From: Sphingomonas sp. AR_OL41
Lineage (GTDB): Bacteria; Pseudomonadota; Alphaproteobacteria; Sphingomonadales; Sphingomonadaceae
DNA length: 61,562 bases
Assembly (NCBI RefSeq): GCF_029911635.1
Contig: NZ_JARYTI010000029.1
Location: 1 to 61,562, forward strand
Direction: 5' to 3'
In this document: in pieces, positions 9,066 through 17,412 of the stretch
How positions within the stretch are numbered: the stretch's first letter is position 1
Layout: the number at the start of each line of letters is the position of its first letter
Position numbers and translations under genes: made by a program
The notes under the pieces: model-generated
The model's database searches: none
What the model was told of the DNA's origin: nothing
What the model saw: the letters and a program-made list of their open reading frames with translations, nothing else

Positions 9066-9307
9066 AGCCCCTCCCCTGAAGGCTACGACATTCACACATC
9101 ATTCGGGAGAGCCGGCAAATCCTTCTCCCCTTGTGGGAGAAGGTGGCGCGAAGCGCCGGATGAGGGGGAGTCCAGAACGCGACGTTCGCGTCAGTCCCCC
9201 TCACCCTTCCCATCGCTACGCGATGGGCCCCTTCCCTCTCCCACAAGGGGAGAGGGAGACTACGCCGCCCCAAATGTGTGAATCCAGTAGCCCTGAAGGG
9301 GAGGGCT
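9066..9307. mobile_element. MITE-like or REP-type palindromic element, about 242 bp
   Basis: Nested inverted repeats bracket the segment: AGCCCCTCCCCTGAAGG..TAC-like outer ends (9066-9086 against 9287-9307, imperfect), a perfect 10-base ATTCACACAT/ATGTGTGAAT pair (9090-9099 and 9274-9283), and an inner pair of near-palindromes around CTTCTCCCCTTGTGGGAGAAG and CCCTCTCCCACAAGGGG. Only trivial frames are present. The whole can fold into one long cruciform. It is inserted at the upstream edge of the PIN toxin remnant and may have caused its truncation. No target-site duplication could be assigned with certainty. Confidence 0.6.
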
Positions 9308-9359
9308 AAAGGTACCGATCCGTGAGATGCGGTATAAGAAGGCTCCGATCACAACCGGA

Positions 9360-9653
9360 TCACGCCGTCAGGGAGAAGACCATCCCCGGCGCGACGGTGG
9401 CGAAGCGATAGCCGCCGGCCTCATAGCCGATCGGCTGGGTCTGCGTCGCCTCGGCCAGGCGCCGTGCCGCGGCGACCTTGATCGGGTCGGCGGACGTACG
9501 CGAGGGATCGGTCGCGGCGTCGCGATCGAACGGACCCGAGCGCGGATGCACCGGATCGATATGCTTCGCCGCGCGGTCGACATCGGTGCAGTTGGCGCAC
9601 GAGAAGCCGTTGACCTGAACGGGTGCGGGATAGTTGACGGCGCTGACGACCAT
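9360..9653 (-). CDS. Small conserved hypothetical protein (Cys pair CANC)
   Basis: 97 residues from the ATG at 9653, which has GAGGA eight bases upstream; an earlier in-frame ATG at 9680 lacks a site. The N-terminal part VNYPAPVQVNGFSCANCTDV carries a CxxC pair, followed by a polar, Asp/Pro-rich middle and a helical RRLAEATQTQPIGYE segment. No signal peptide or membrane span. I recall similar short proteins in sphingomonads but cannot assign a function. It is the last gene of a minus-strand run after the ParB-like and SulP genes, about 80 bases past the former. Confidence 0.6.
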   Translation of the reverse strand: MVVSAVNYPAPVQVNGFSCANCTDVDRAAKHIDPVHPRSGPFDRDAATDPSRTSADPIKVAAARRLAEATQTQPIGYEAGGYRFATVAPGMVFSLTA

Positions 9654-9730
9654 GACGTGAATCCTCGGTATCACCATCATTATAGGCAGGCGCGGTTACC
9701 GGGTGCCTTGCCCGCCGTGTCGCGAACCAC

Positions 9731-10348
9731 TCAATGCGTGCCGCAATAGCCCGGGAGATAGATCGCTTCCTCGCCATGCGCGGCGTGGAGCGCCTTCATC
9801 ACCGCCTTATCGAAATCGCGCGCCAGCAGCTTGGGCGAGATGCGCGGGCGCAGGAAATCGGCCCACAGAAACTCGGCATAGGGCGTGTCGACCTTGGCAT
9901 AGCCGCCGGCGCGGCGGATCTCGCCGGCGAGCGAGCGATAGGGATCGTCGATCAGCTTGGCGACGCTGCGCGGCACGTCGTCATAGGGGCGGCGGCGCCC
10001 TTCGGCGTCATAGGGATGCAGCCAGTTGCGATTGTCCATGAAGGTCAGGAAGCGGCGCTTGCCGAGATGATCGAGCGTCGCGACGATCTGCACCAGCACC
10101 TCCTCGACCCCCTCGTCGTGCAGCGCGCGGGCGAGATGGTGATTGTCGATCAGCCACATGGTGCCGCCGGGGCCGACCACCACCGGGATCATGTGCCGGC
10201 CGAGAAAATCCGGCCCGTCGCGATCGAGCCGCTCGCGCCAGTCATGCCGCTTGCGCGCCACCTCGCGAAAACCGACCGTCATCTGGGTCGGGCGCAGCTT
10301 TTCAATCGGCACGGTATGCAGCACGGGCTGGGTTGGATGGTTGAGCAC
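9731..10348 (-). CDS. ParB-like (ParBc_2 family) protein
   Basis: 205 residues. The N-terminal half has the ParB/Srx-fold signature of the putative ParB-like nuclease family: VPIEKLRPTQMTVG, then VVGPGGTMWLIDNHHLARAL, where the DNHH(L)AR segment replaces the usual GERRxRA box. The C-terminal part is rich in aromatic and charged residues (DNRNWLHPYDAEG, FLWADFLRP) and is typical of these stand-alone proteins. It starts one base after the stop of the SulP transporter, so it is co-transcribed and probably translationally coupled with it. Cellular role unknown; it is not the chromosome-partitioning ParB, because no HTH is seen and no parA is nearby. Confidence 0.8.
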   Translation of the reverse strand: MLNHPTQPVLHTVPIEKLRPTQMTVGFREVARKRHDWRERLDRDGPDFLGRHMIPVVVGPGGTMWLIDNHHLARALHDEGVEEVLVQIVATLDHLGKRRFLTFMDNRNWLHPYDAEGRRRPYDDVPRSVAKLIDDPYRSLAGEIRRAGGYAKVDTPYAEFLWADFLRPRISPKLLARDFDKAVMKALHAAHGEEAIYLPGYCGTH

Positions 10349-10349
10349 G

Positions 10350-11939
10350 TCACATCTCCTGCTGTGCTACCGCGTCGGCGACGCTGAACGTAGCGCCGCG
10401 CGCCAGTTCCTCCAACCCCGCCGCCATCAGCACGTCGCGCACCGCATCATGCGCGCGCGCCAGCACGACGCGGCGGCCATTGGCGCGGAGCGTGGCGACG
10501 CATTCGCCCAGCGCCTCGACCGCGCTGCTGTCGAGGTCGCTGCTTTCCTCGAGGCTGAGCACGATCAGCCGCGCATCGGGCCGCGCCAGCGCGCGGCGCG
10601 CGATCGCGCCCAGCGCGCTCTCGGCATTGGCGAAGAATAGCGGCGCATTGGGGCGGAACAGCGCGACGCCCGGCAGGCCGCGCGCCTCGGGGTGGCGCGC
10701 GATATCGACGAAATCATGGCTGGTACCGACGCGGCCCAGTTCGCTGATCGTCGGCTGCGAAAAGCGCCGCAGCAGCGTGCCGAGCGACAGCAGGATCGCG
10801 GCGAGCATGCCGTTGAGCACCCCGAAGGCGAGCACGCCGAGCGCGGCGGCAATCGCCACGCCCTGGTCGCGATCGAGCCGGAACAACCGCACGAACGGCG
10901 CCGGGGCGAGTGCATGGGTCAGCGCGGCGATGACGATCGCGGCGAGCAGCGGCTCGGGGATGCGCGCGACGAGCGGCGCGGCGAACAGAATCAGTGCGGC
11001 GAGCCCGAGCGCGGCGACCACCGCCGAGAGCCGCGAGGTGGCGCCCGCGCTGTCATTGGCCGAGCCGACCGAGAAACCCGCGCCGACCGGCATGCCGGCG
11101 ACCAGCGCCGCGGCGAGATTGGCGCCGGCCAGCGCACCGAGCTCGCGATTGGCATCGAGCGTGTCGCCACGGCGCAGCGCCATCGAGCGCATAGTCCCCC
11201 AGCTCTCGGCGAACAGGATAAGCGCAATCGGCAGCGCGAGCTGCGCGACGCGCGCCCAGCCGCCGAAGCTGAGCGCGGGCAACGAGGGCCAGGACAACGC
11301 AAGCGGGATCGGCCCGGTCAGCGCGACGCCTGCCGCCGGCAGGTCGACCAGCGAGGCGAGTGCGACGCCGGCGGCAAGCACGATCAGCGGCCCCGGCAAT
11401 GCCTTGAAACGCCGCAGCAGTAGCAGGGCGAGCAGCGCCCCGGCCCCGACCAGCAGACTCGCGACATGCACCGTGCCGATGCGTTCGGTGAGGCCGAGCA
11501 ACACGCGCGCGATGTTGCCGCCCGGCACCTTGACCCCGGCGATCGCCGGCAGCTGGCGCACGATGATCGTTACCGCGAGGCCGAAGGCGAAACCGCGCAG
11601 CACCGGCCGCGACACGAAGCCGGCCAGCCCGCCGAGCCGGAACAGCGCCGCGACGCCAAACATGACCGCGACCAGCGCGACGACCGCGATGACCAGCGCC
11701 CCGCCCGCTACCGGCAGCGCGGCAAGTGCCGCAGCGAGGATCGCGGCGGAGGACGAGGTAGGCGCGACGATCGCATAGCGGCTGCGCCCGAGCGCGGCAT
11801 AGGCCAAGCCGCCCGCCACCGCTGCGGCGATGGCATGCGCCGGGGCGAGCCCGGCGATTCCGGCATAGGCGACCGCCTCGGGCAGCATGATCCCCGCGAC
11901 CGCCGCGCCGGCAAGCAGGTCTCTGGTCGGCAGCGTCAT
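10350..11939 (-). CDS. SulP family anion transporter with STAS domain
   Basis: 529 residues from the ATG at 11939. The first ~390 residues are strongly hydrophobic with about 10-12 membrane segments and open with the SulP hallmark (LAGAAVAGIMLPEAVAYAGIAGLAPAHAI) followed by SRYAIVAPTSSSAAI. The cytoplasmic C-terminal STAS domain is visible as LIVLSLEESSDLDSSAVEAL. SulP proteins carry sulfate, bicarbonate or other anions across the inner membrane; the substrate cannot be told here. Transcribed first in a minus-strand run with the ParB-like gene and divergent from the EF-hand gene (136 bp between starts). An upstream extension of the frame to 12272 is ignored because it runs through the divergent promoter region. 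Confidence 0.93.
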   Translation of the reverse strand: MTLPTRDLLAGAAVAGIMLPEAVAYAGIAGLAPAHAIAAAVAGGLAYAALGRSRYAIVAPTSSSAAILAAALAALPVAGGALVIAVVALVAVMFGVAALFRLGGLAGFVSRPVLRGFAFGLAVTIIVRQLPAIAGVKVPGGNIARVLLGLTERIGTVHVASLLVGAGALLALLLLRRFKALPGPLIVLAAGVALASLVDLPAAGVALTGPIPLALSWPSLPALSFGGWARVAQLALPIALILFAESWGTMRSMALRRGDTLDANRELGALAGANLAAALVAGMPVGAGFSVGSANDSAGATSRLSAVVAALGLAALILFAAPLVARIPEPLLAAIVIAALTHALAPAPFVRLFRLDRDQGVAIAAALGVLAFGVLNGMLAAILLSLGTLLRRFSQPTISELGRVGTSHDFVDIARHPEARGLPGVALFRPNAPLFFANAESALGAIARRALARPDARLIVLSLEESSDLDSSAVEALGECVATLRANGRRVVLARAHDAVRDVLMAAGLEELARGATFSVADAVAQQEM

Positions 11940-12075
11940 CGCGCGAACGTACCGCGATGGCGCGACCGTGCAACCGCCTTGACCCTGTCGATGATCGTCG
12001 CATCGATCATTCATGGTCTTGTCAGGCGCGAGCGATGTAGAGAAGTGACAACACCCCCGACCGCAAGGACGACCG

Positions 12076-12576
12076 ATGCCCCTTCTCTTCCCGATCGCCC
12101 TGCTGCTCGCTGCCCCCGCCACGGCGCAGACCGCGCCGCCCCCCGCCCCGCCCACCGCCGCCGGCGCTCCGCAGCCCTCCACCCAGCCGACCATGGTGGT
12201 CGAGCCGGTCGCGATGATGATCGCCGCCTGCGATGCCGATGGCGACGGCCGCGTCACCCGCGCTGAGCTCACCGCTTGCGTGACGCGCAGCTTCGCCGCG
12301 GTCGACGAGACGCATGGCGGGTCGATCGGCTATATCGGCTACAGCGACTGGGCACTGAAATGGCTGGGCGACGCCAACGCCCTGCCCAGCCCGTTCAGCG
12401 TCGACGCGAACGGCGACAACCGCATCACGCTGGCCGAATTGCAGGCAGAACTGGCGCGTACCTTCGACCGACTCGACAAGAACCATGACGGCGTGCTGAC
12501 TCGCGCCGAACTGCTGACGATCCGCGCCAGCACCGGCGGCGGTAGCGGAGAAGGGCGCGGCAAGCGGCGCGGTTGA
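12076..12576 (+). CDS. Secreted EF-hand protein
   Basis: 166 residues with a Sec signal peptide (MPLLFPIALLLAAPATAQ) and a Pro/Ala-rich linker to about residue 40. Three EF-hand loops follow: DADGDGRVTRAE (~54-65), DANGDNRITLAE (~115) and DKNHDGVLTRAE (~138), all with the acidic pattern needed to bind calcium. The tail is Gly/Arg-rich. Small periplasmic EF-hand proteins of this type are common in sphingomonads; they presumably buffer or sense Ca2+ but have no defined partner here. The gene stands alone, divergent from SulP and facing a cytochrome gene across a repeat. Confidence 0.88.
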   Translation: MPLLFPIALLLAAPATAQTAPPPAPPTAAGAPQPSTQPTMVVEPVAMMIAACDADGDGRVTRAELTACVTRSFAAVDETHGGSIGYIGYSDWALKWLGDANALPSPFSVDANGDNRITLAELQAELARTFDRLDKNHDGVLTRAELLTIRASTGGGSGEGRGKRRG

Positions 12577-12652
12577 GGAGTCTGGCGCGACGAAGAGGCA
12601 GGTGACGCGCGCGACAGGGCTAGCGCCAAGAGCACCAAGCGATAATTCCGAG

Positions 12653-12766
12653 CCGTTCGTGCTGAGCTTGTCGAAGCACTGTTCTTTCTTGCCACGGTTG
12701 AAAGATGAACAGCCCCCTTCGACTGCCTGCCAAGGCAGGCGCTCAGGACAGGCTCAGGGCGAACGG
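12653..12766. repeat. Interspersed intergenic repeat with inverted ends
   Basis: The segment starts with CCGTTCGTGCTGAGCTTGTC and ends with the complementary theme CAGGCTCAGGGCGAACGG, a well-known intergenic repeat theme in sphingomonads and relatives. The middle contains the short palindrome CTGCCTGCCAAGGCAGGC. It sits between two convergent genes, where it may also serve as a bidirectional transcript end. Confidence 0.65.
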
Positions 12767-12799
12767 GAATAAGGTGCTTCAGACTTAACGCACCAAGCT

Positions 12800-13774
12800 C
12801 TAAGGCCGCAGCGACGCGAGATAGGCCGAGACATCCCTGATCTGCGATGCGGTCAGCCATTGCGAAACGGCCTGCATCGGCGCCGCACCCGGATCGCGGC
12901 GCGCGCCTGTGCGGATATCCCACAGGGTGCGGGCGATATAGCCGGCGGGCCGGCCGGAGAGCGGCGGCACCGCCCCCGCCCCGCCCAGACTCGCCCCGTG
13001 ACAGGCCTGGCACGGCGTGCCCGCGCCACCGCCCGCCGCTGCCACGCGCCGACCGCGCTCCACGGCGCCGGGCGGGACATAGTCGGTCAACACGACATGA
13101 TCGTCGCCGATCATCATGCGCGGCAGATCGTCGGACAATTCGACGATGCGATCCCCCACGAGCTCGGAGCCGCCACCCGGCGCCCGGTTGAGCCAGCCAA
13201 ATTGGTCGGGAAAGGTCCGTGGCGCACGAGGCGTTTCGACCGCCCTCACCCAGCGCGATCGCGGCAGATGGGCAAAATACGCCGCCGCCTGCTGCAGTTC
13301 CGCCGGGGCGACGGCGTTCGCGACCTTGATCATCTCGGCGGTGTTGGGTTGCCCCGCATTGGCTGACCGCCGTGCGCCTGTTCTGAATGCCGTGACTTGC
13401 GCGACGATATAGTCGGCGGGCAAGCCGGCCAGATCGGCTGAGGCGGGAAAACCCGCACCGTTGAGCAGGTGGCATTCACCGCATGGTGTGAGCCCGGCAC
13501 GTGCGGGGCCGCCGACGACGGCCGGCGCCGCCGGGTGATCGTCGGGATGCCAGTCGATCGGCCCCTTCGCGCCGTCCAGTTGCGCGCGGGTCAGCACCAG
13601 CGCGCTGTCGGGTACGCGAAAAGGGCCTGGCCCGAGCGGCTGGCCGAAGGTCGATGTCGGGCCGTGCGGATAGGCCCAGGCGAGACCCGATGTCGGGTCC
13701 GCATCGCGCTGACAGGCGGACAGCACCGCCACAGCGATGCACGCACCAATCACCAGAGCACGATGCCGGCTCAT
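12800..13774 (-). CDS. Diheme cytochrome c lipoprotein
   Basis: 324 residues. The N-terminus has a lipoprotein signal with lipobox VLSAC (Cys21), so the protein is predicted to be membrane-anchored in the periplasm. Two c-type heme sites are visible: CGECH in the first domain (about residue 98) and CQACH in the second (about residue 258), each followed by a cytochrome c fold with a possible Met ligand. The domain layout resembles electron carriers that feed terminal oxidases or periplasmic dehydrogenases, but no dehydrogenase is adjacent, so the partner is unknown. Upstream about 200 bp of non-coding DNA separates it from the ICMT-like gene. Confidence 0.9.
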   Translation of the reverse strand: MSRHRALVIGACIAVAVLSACQRDADPTSGLAWAYPHGPTSTFGQPLGPGPFRVPDSALVLTRAQLDGAKGPIDWHPDDHPAAPAVVGGPARAGLTPCGECHLLNGAGFPASADLAGLPADYIVAQVTAFRTGARRSANAGQPNTAEMIKVANAVAPAELQQAAAYFAHLPRSRWVRAVETPRAPRTFPDQFGWLNRAPGGGSELVGDRIVELSDDLPRMMIGDDHVVLTDYVPPGAVERGRRVAAAGGGAGTPCQACHGASLGGAGAVPPLSGRPAGYIARTLWDIRTGARRDPGAAPMQAVSQWLTASQIRDVSAYLASLRP

Positions 13775-14016
13775 GCTGCGTCCAACGCAGTGTCAGGAAC
13801 GCGGAGCAACCGCGATGGATCTCGAACGGCTTGTATGGACAAGGCCCAATGCTTGATCATGCCTGCGGCCCCTGGACTATCCGCGCGCGATCATATCGCC
13901 CGTGCAACAAGCGCAGGCAAGCATGATCGGCGGTTAGGCTCGCCGCGACGCAGGGCAGCGATTGTCCAGCCTCTTCTTGTGTGTTATTGATGCAATACAC
14001 GAGGAGATGGCCAGCC

Positions 14017-14583
14017 GTGCTGATGACATTGTTCTGGATGAGTTATGTCGGCTGGGCGTTGAGCGAGCTGGTCATTTTCCGGCGCGATCGCGGCGCGACG
14101 GGCGGTGTGGCGGCCGATCGCGGCAGCCGCGCGGTGATCATCGTCGCGATGGTCGTGGCGATCGTTGCAGCGGTGAACCTTGCGCTCCACCTGCCAGCTA
14201 CGCGCCTGCCGCTGCCGCGCCACGTCGCGCTCCTCGTCGGCATTGCCATCATGTGGAGCGGCATCGCGTTGCGGCTATGGTCGGTGCGTACGCTCGGGCG
14301 CTTCTTCCGCACCGAGGTGACGATGCTCGACGATCACCGGCTGATCGCGCACGGCCCCTATGCCCGGCTGCGCAACCCCGCTTATGCCGGGGCGATGGTG
14401 ACGTGCCTCGGCTTCGGCATCGCGCTCGACAATGCCGCGTCGCTGGCGACGATCCTGCTCGTCCCCGGCCTCGCCTTCGCCCACCGCATCCGCATTGAGG
14501 AAGCCGCGCTGGCGCAGCGCTTCGGCGCGGCCTGGACGGCGTATCGCGCACGCAGTTGGGCACTGCTGCCGCCGGTTTGGTAG
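14017..14583 (+). CDS. Isoprenylcysteine carboxyl methyltransferase-like (ICMT/PEMT) membrane protein
   Basis: 188 residues from the GTG at 14017, chosen because GAGGAG lies 10 bases upstream; in-frame starts at 13981 and 13990 lack a site. Four to five membrane spans are followed by the conserved C-terminal SAM-binding pattern of the family: LIAHGPYARLRNPAYAG, then RIRIEEAALAQRFGAAWTAY with the RxxxEExxL theme. Bacterial members methylate small or lipid substrates; the substrate is unknown. Partial copies of this gene recur at 15135-15302 and 16427-16474, so this locus has been duplicated repeatedly in the accretion zone before tgt. Confidence 0.85.
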   Translation: MLMTLFWMSYVGWALSELVIFRRDRGATGGVAADRGSRAVIIVAMVVAIVAAVNLALHLPATRLPLPRHVALLVGIAIMWSGIALRLWSVRTLGRFFRTEVTMLDDHRLIAHGPYARLRNPAYAGAMVTCLGFGIALDNAASLATILLVPGLAFAHRIRIEEAALAQRFGAAWTAYRARSWALLPPVW

Positions 14584-14681
14584 TGGCGATGGCGGGCGAG
14601 GCGCCGGCGCGACGAGGAGCAGTGGTGGTAAGCTTCCGTTCGAGCTAATAGCTTCAGCGCGGACTTTTGCGGAGAGGACAC

Positions 14682-15047
14682 TTGCTCGCACTGTTGATGT
14701 TAGCGGGCATTAGCCGCTGCGCTTTACCCGCCTTTTGCCCAACCGATGAACAGTTATTGGCCGCTGTTCGGGCTCGGGACGATGGGGTGCTTATGGCCGC
14801 CTCCAACCAAATCGCGCACGATACAAACAGCTTTGTCCTCCTCGAGCCTGAACGCATCAAGCGTATTTCAGACGTGCACTGCGGATCGACACTGCCGAGC
14901 GATCTTCCGGGAAAACCGTTGGTTATCAGCTGCAAGTTCACGGTCCGGTATTGGAGAAGAAATGCTTATACTACGGCTAGGATGGTGCAACGAAACCACG
15001 GATGGGAAATCGCCGATGCAGTGGTTATTCCCCGCAGGCACCGATGA
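14682..15047 (+). CDS. Small exported hypothetical protein
   Basis: 121 residues if translated from the TTG at 14682, which has GGAG seven bases upstream; another TTG at 14667 is in frame. The start MLALLMLAGISRCALPAFC looks like a signal peptide. The mature part has a helix (DEQLLAAVRARDDGVLMAA) and a beta-rich C-terminus ending in WEIADAVVIPRR. No family recognised. It is sandwiched between the complete ICMT gene and its truncated copy, so it may have arrived with the duplication. Confidence 0.6.
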   Translation: MLALLMLAGISRCALPAFCPTDEQLLAAVRARDDGVLMAASNQIAHDTNSFVLLEPERIKRISDVHCGSTLPSDLPGKPLVISCKFTVRYWRRNAYTTARMVQRNHGWEIADAVVIPRRHR

Positions 15048-15134
15048 CCTGATGCCCGCTACTGGGCGGTAGCCAACTGAATCCTATGCGTCCCGCAACA
15101 CCCAACTCTCAGCAATCCTAACCCCGACAAGCAT

Positions 15135-15302
15135 GGCATCGCGCTCGACAATGCCGCGTCGCTCGCGACGATCCTGCTCGTCCCCAGCCTCGTTTTCGCG
15201 CCCCGCATCCGCATCGAGGAAGCCGCGCTCGCCCGACGCTTCGGCGCGGCGTGGACGGCGTATCGCGCGCGCAGCTGGGCGCTGCTGCCGCCGGTCTGGT
15301 AG
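15135..15302 (+). pseudogene. Truncated copy of the ICMT-like gene (3' 168 bp)
   Basis: This 168-base stretch matches 14416-14583, the last 56 codons of the intact ICMT gene including the stop, with the same length and roughly a dozen scattered changes. It reads GIALDNAASLATILLVP... through ALLPPVW in an open frame, but there is no start or upstream half. The DNA just before it (15073-15134) resembles the region immediately upstream of tgt (18850-18920), joined at the shared GGCATCG. It is a recombination scar, not a working gene. Confidence 0.8.
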
Positions 15303-15325
15303 GGGCGGCACGGGCAGCGCTCGCC

Positions 15326-16330
15326 TCACTTCATGCCGATGCCGTCTAGCCAAGCGCCAACTTCGGCCGGCCATGCCGTGGTGACCGGATCCTTGGTCGG
15401 CCGCATCCCGAAGGCGTGTCCACCCTTTGCATAGATGCGCATATCGACCGGCACACCCGCGTCGTTCAGCGCCAGCGCGTAGGCCAAGGGTTGCCGGATA
15501 TTGTCCATCGGATCGTTCATGGCGTGAATGATCAGCGTTGGTGGTGCCTTTGCGCTGATCTTCACCCAGGGTTGCAATTCGAGGCTGTTCCGCCCGTTGC
15601 TGTTGTCCAGCATGCGCGCGGTATAGGCGATGATCGCGAAGTCGGGCCGCGGGGATAGCTGGTCGGCCGCGTCGATTGGCGGATAGCTACGCTCTTCCGT
15701 ATTGCTCATATTCGCGGCGAGATAGGCACCGGCCGAAAAACCCATCACGCCGATCTTGTGCGGATCGATCCCGTAGCGAGAGGCGCCTTGCCGCAGGAGT
15801 CCCATCGCGCGCTGGGCGTCTTCCAACGCCAATAGCACCTTGGGCCGTTGCTGCTTGCCATCCACGCTCGGCCAGGCTTGCGGCGTCCGGTATTTCAGCA
15901 TGGCGCAGGTCATTCCCTGCCGGACCACCCAGTCGCAGATTTCGGTGCCTTCCAGATCGGTCGCCACGACGGAAAACCCACCGCCCGGCAGCACCATGAT
16001 GGTCGTCCCGTTCGTGCGCCGCTTCGGTCGATAGATCGTCATCGTCGGCCGGCTGACCGAAGCCGCCCAGTGCCATTGCCGCCCACCCACGAGCCCCGAT
16101 CCGTTTCCGGTTTCCTCGGGACGATCGCCGGTATCGGGCTTTGCGAGGTCGACCTGCGCTGGCCAAAGCGGAATCTGCGTACCGCCGGCCGTCGACTGCC
16201 AGACGCCCGGCCGCGAACGTATCTCGATCTTTTCCGGCGGGCTGGCGGCGTCCCTTGCCTGGCCGTGGACCGTCCCGGCCGAACCGGCGGCAAGCAGGAG
16301 CGCGGGAAGAATGGCCCAGATTCGCGACAC
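15326..16330 (-). CDS. Secreted alpha/beta hydrolase, acetyl-esterase type (BD-FAE-like)
   Basis: 334 residues from a GTG at 16330 that has GAAGGA upstream and gives a clean signal peptide (SRIWAILPALLLAAGSAGTVHG). The fold is the esterase/lipase type seen in bacterial xylan or rhamnogalacturonan acetylesterase relatives: oxyanion loop VLPGGGFSVV, nucleophile in GVMGFSAGAYLAA, acid in IHAMNDPMD and His in AKGGHAFGM, so the triad is complete. A carbohydrate or feruloyl/acetyl ester is the likely substrate. It faces away from the RlaP-like gene and lies between two ICMT-derived fragments, consistent with arrival as a module. Confidence 0.88.
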   Translation of the reverse strand: MSRIWAILPALLLAAGSAGTVHGQARDAASPPEKIEIRSRPGVWQSTAGGTQIPLWPAQVDLAKPDTGDRPEETGNGSGLVGGRQWHWAASVSRPTMTIYRPKRRTNGTTIMVLPGGGFSVVATDLEGTEICDWVVRQGMTCAMLKYRTPQAWPSVDGKQQRPKVLLALEDAQRAMGLLRQGASRYGIDPHKIGVMGFSAGAYLAANMSNTEERSYPPIDAADQLSPRPDFAIIAYTARMLDNSNGRNSLELQPWVKISAKAPPTLIIHAMNDPMDNIRQPLAYALALNDAGVPVDMRIYAKGGHAFGMRPTKDPVTTAWPAEVGAWLDGIGMK

Positions 16331-16426
16331 GTCCACATTCCTTCGTTGGTTGGCAGGGCGAGCTATCTCCTCATTCCGCGATCGTCGGCAACGCATCAAT
16401 TCTCCGCGCAGCCCGTACTTCCGTTC

Positions 16427-16474
16427 ATGCCGGGGCGATGGTGGCGGGCCTCGGCTTCGGCCCGACGCTCGACA
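16427..16474 (+). pseudogene. Second ICMT gene fragment (about 48 bp)
   Basis: Positions 16427-16474 match 14384-14431 of the ICMT gene (ATGCCGGGGCGATGGTG... through CTCGACA) with only a handful of differences. It has no coding role and lies 30 bases before the RlaP-like gene, at the junction with the esterase module. Confidence 0.6.
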
Positions 16475-16503
16475 TGGCAGGGCCGGCGCGGCAAAGCGCA
16501 GCC

Positions 16504-17322
16504 ATGTCCGCGCTGCGCTCCATTCCCGCCGATTTCGCCACCGACGAGGTCGCGGCGATCGACGCGCGGCTCGATGCCGTGGTGCGCGACGAGCGCGTCG
16601 CCATGCCGCTCGCGATCGAAAGCGGCAGCCGCGCCTGGGGCTTTGCCTCGCCCGACAGCGACTATGACTGCCGCTTTCTCTACCTGCGGCGGCGCTGCGA
16701 CTATCTCGCCTTATGGGCGCCGCGCGACGTGATCGAGACACCGCTCGATGGGTTGCTCGACGTCAATGGCTGGGACGTCGCCAAGGCGTTGCGGTTGATC
16801 GTCAAGGGCAATGCGGTCGTGATCGAATGGCTGCGCTCGCCGATCGCCTATCGCGGCGACGCGGCCTTTCGCGACACGCTCGACGCCTTTGCCGAAAGGA
16901 TCGCGCCGCGCGGCCTGATCGCGCGCCATTATCTCCACCTCGGCGAGCGGCAATGGGCGCGCCATGCCGATGGCGGCGAAATGCCGGGGAAGAAACTCTT
17001 CTATGCGCTGCGACCCGCCGCGGCGCTGCGTTGGATGCGGCACCATACGGGGCGTCTGCCACCGATGAACTTCGCCCAGTTACTCGCCGAGAGCGAACCG
17101 CCTGCCGACGTAGCGGCAATCGTCGCGGACCTGATCGCGCGCAAGGCGCGCACGCGCGAGCTGGGCACGGCGCCGATCCCGCCGGCCATCGCCCGTTTCA
17201 TCACGAGCGAATATGATCTCGCCCAGGCGGCCGATCGTGGACCGCTCCCCGACGATGCCGCGCGCGACGCTGCGCAGGCGATGTTTCTGGCGTTGCTCGA
17301 TCGCTTCGGGCCGGGTGACTGA
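16504..17322 (+). CDS. RlaP-like nucleotidyltransferase (DNA polymerase beta superfamily)
   Basis: 272 residues from the ATG at 16504; the frame is open further upstream, but that DNA is the ICMT fragment and the antisense of the esterase gene. The N-terminal catalytic core shows AIESGSRAWGFASPDSDYDC, the GS..xGF..xDSDYD pattern of RlaP (RNA-ligase-associated) nucleotidyltransferases, with metal-binding Asp residues in DSDYD. The remainder is helical with YLHLGERQW and GKKLFYALRPAAALRW blocks typical of the family. These proteins are linked to RNA repair in some genomes, but no RNA ligase is near, so the role is open. Confidence 0.85.
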   Translation: MSALRSIPADFATDEVAAIDARLDAVVRDERVAMPLAIESGSRAWGFASPDSDYDCRFLYLRRRCDYLALWAPRDVIETPLDGLLDVNGWDVAKALRLIVKGNAVVIEWLRSPIAYRGDAAFRDTLDAFAERIAPRGLIARHYLHLGERQWARHADGGEMPGKKLFYALRPAAALRWMRHHTGRLPPMNFAQLLAESEPPADVAAIVADLIARKARTRELGTAPIPPAIARFITSEYDLAQAADRGPLPDDAARDAAQAMFLALLDRFGPGD

Positions 17323-17412
17323 ACGCGGCGCAAGGCCGGGACCGTCGCCGTGGCCGCGCGCACATCCTTTCGGCGACTGGCAGATTGCGGCGATCGCGCG
17401 TACGGAGAATCG

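Noticed and set aside
9731..10348. Chromosome-partitioning ParB
   Set aside because: No HTH domain or parA neighbour, and the ParB box is of the ParBc_2 type; it is a stand-alone family of unknown role.
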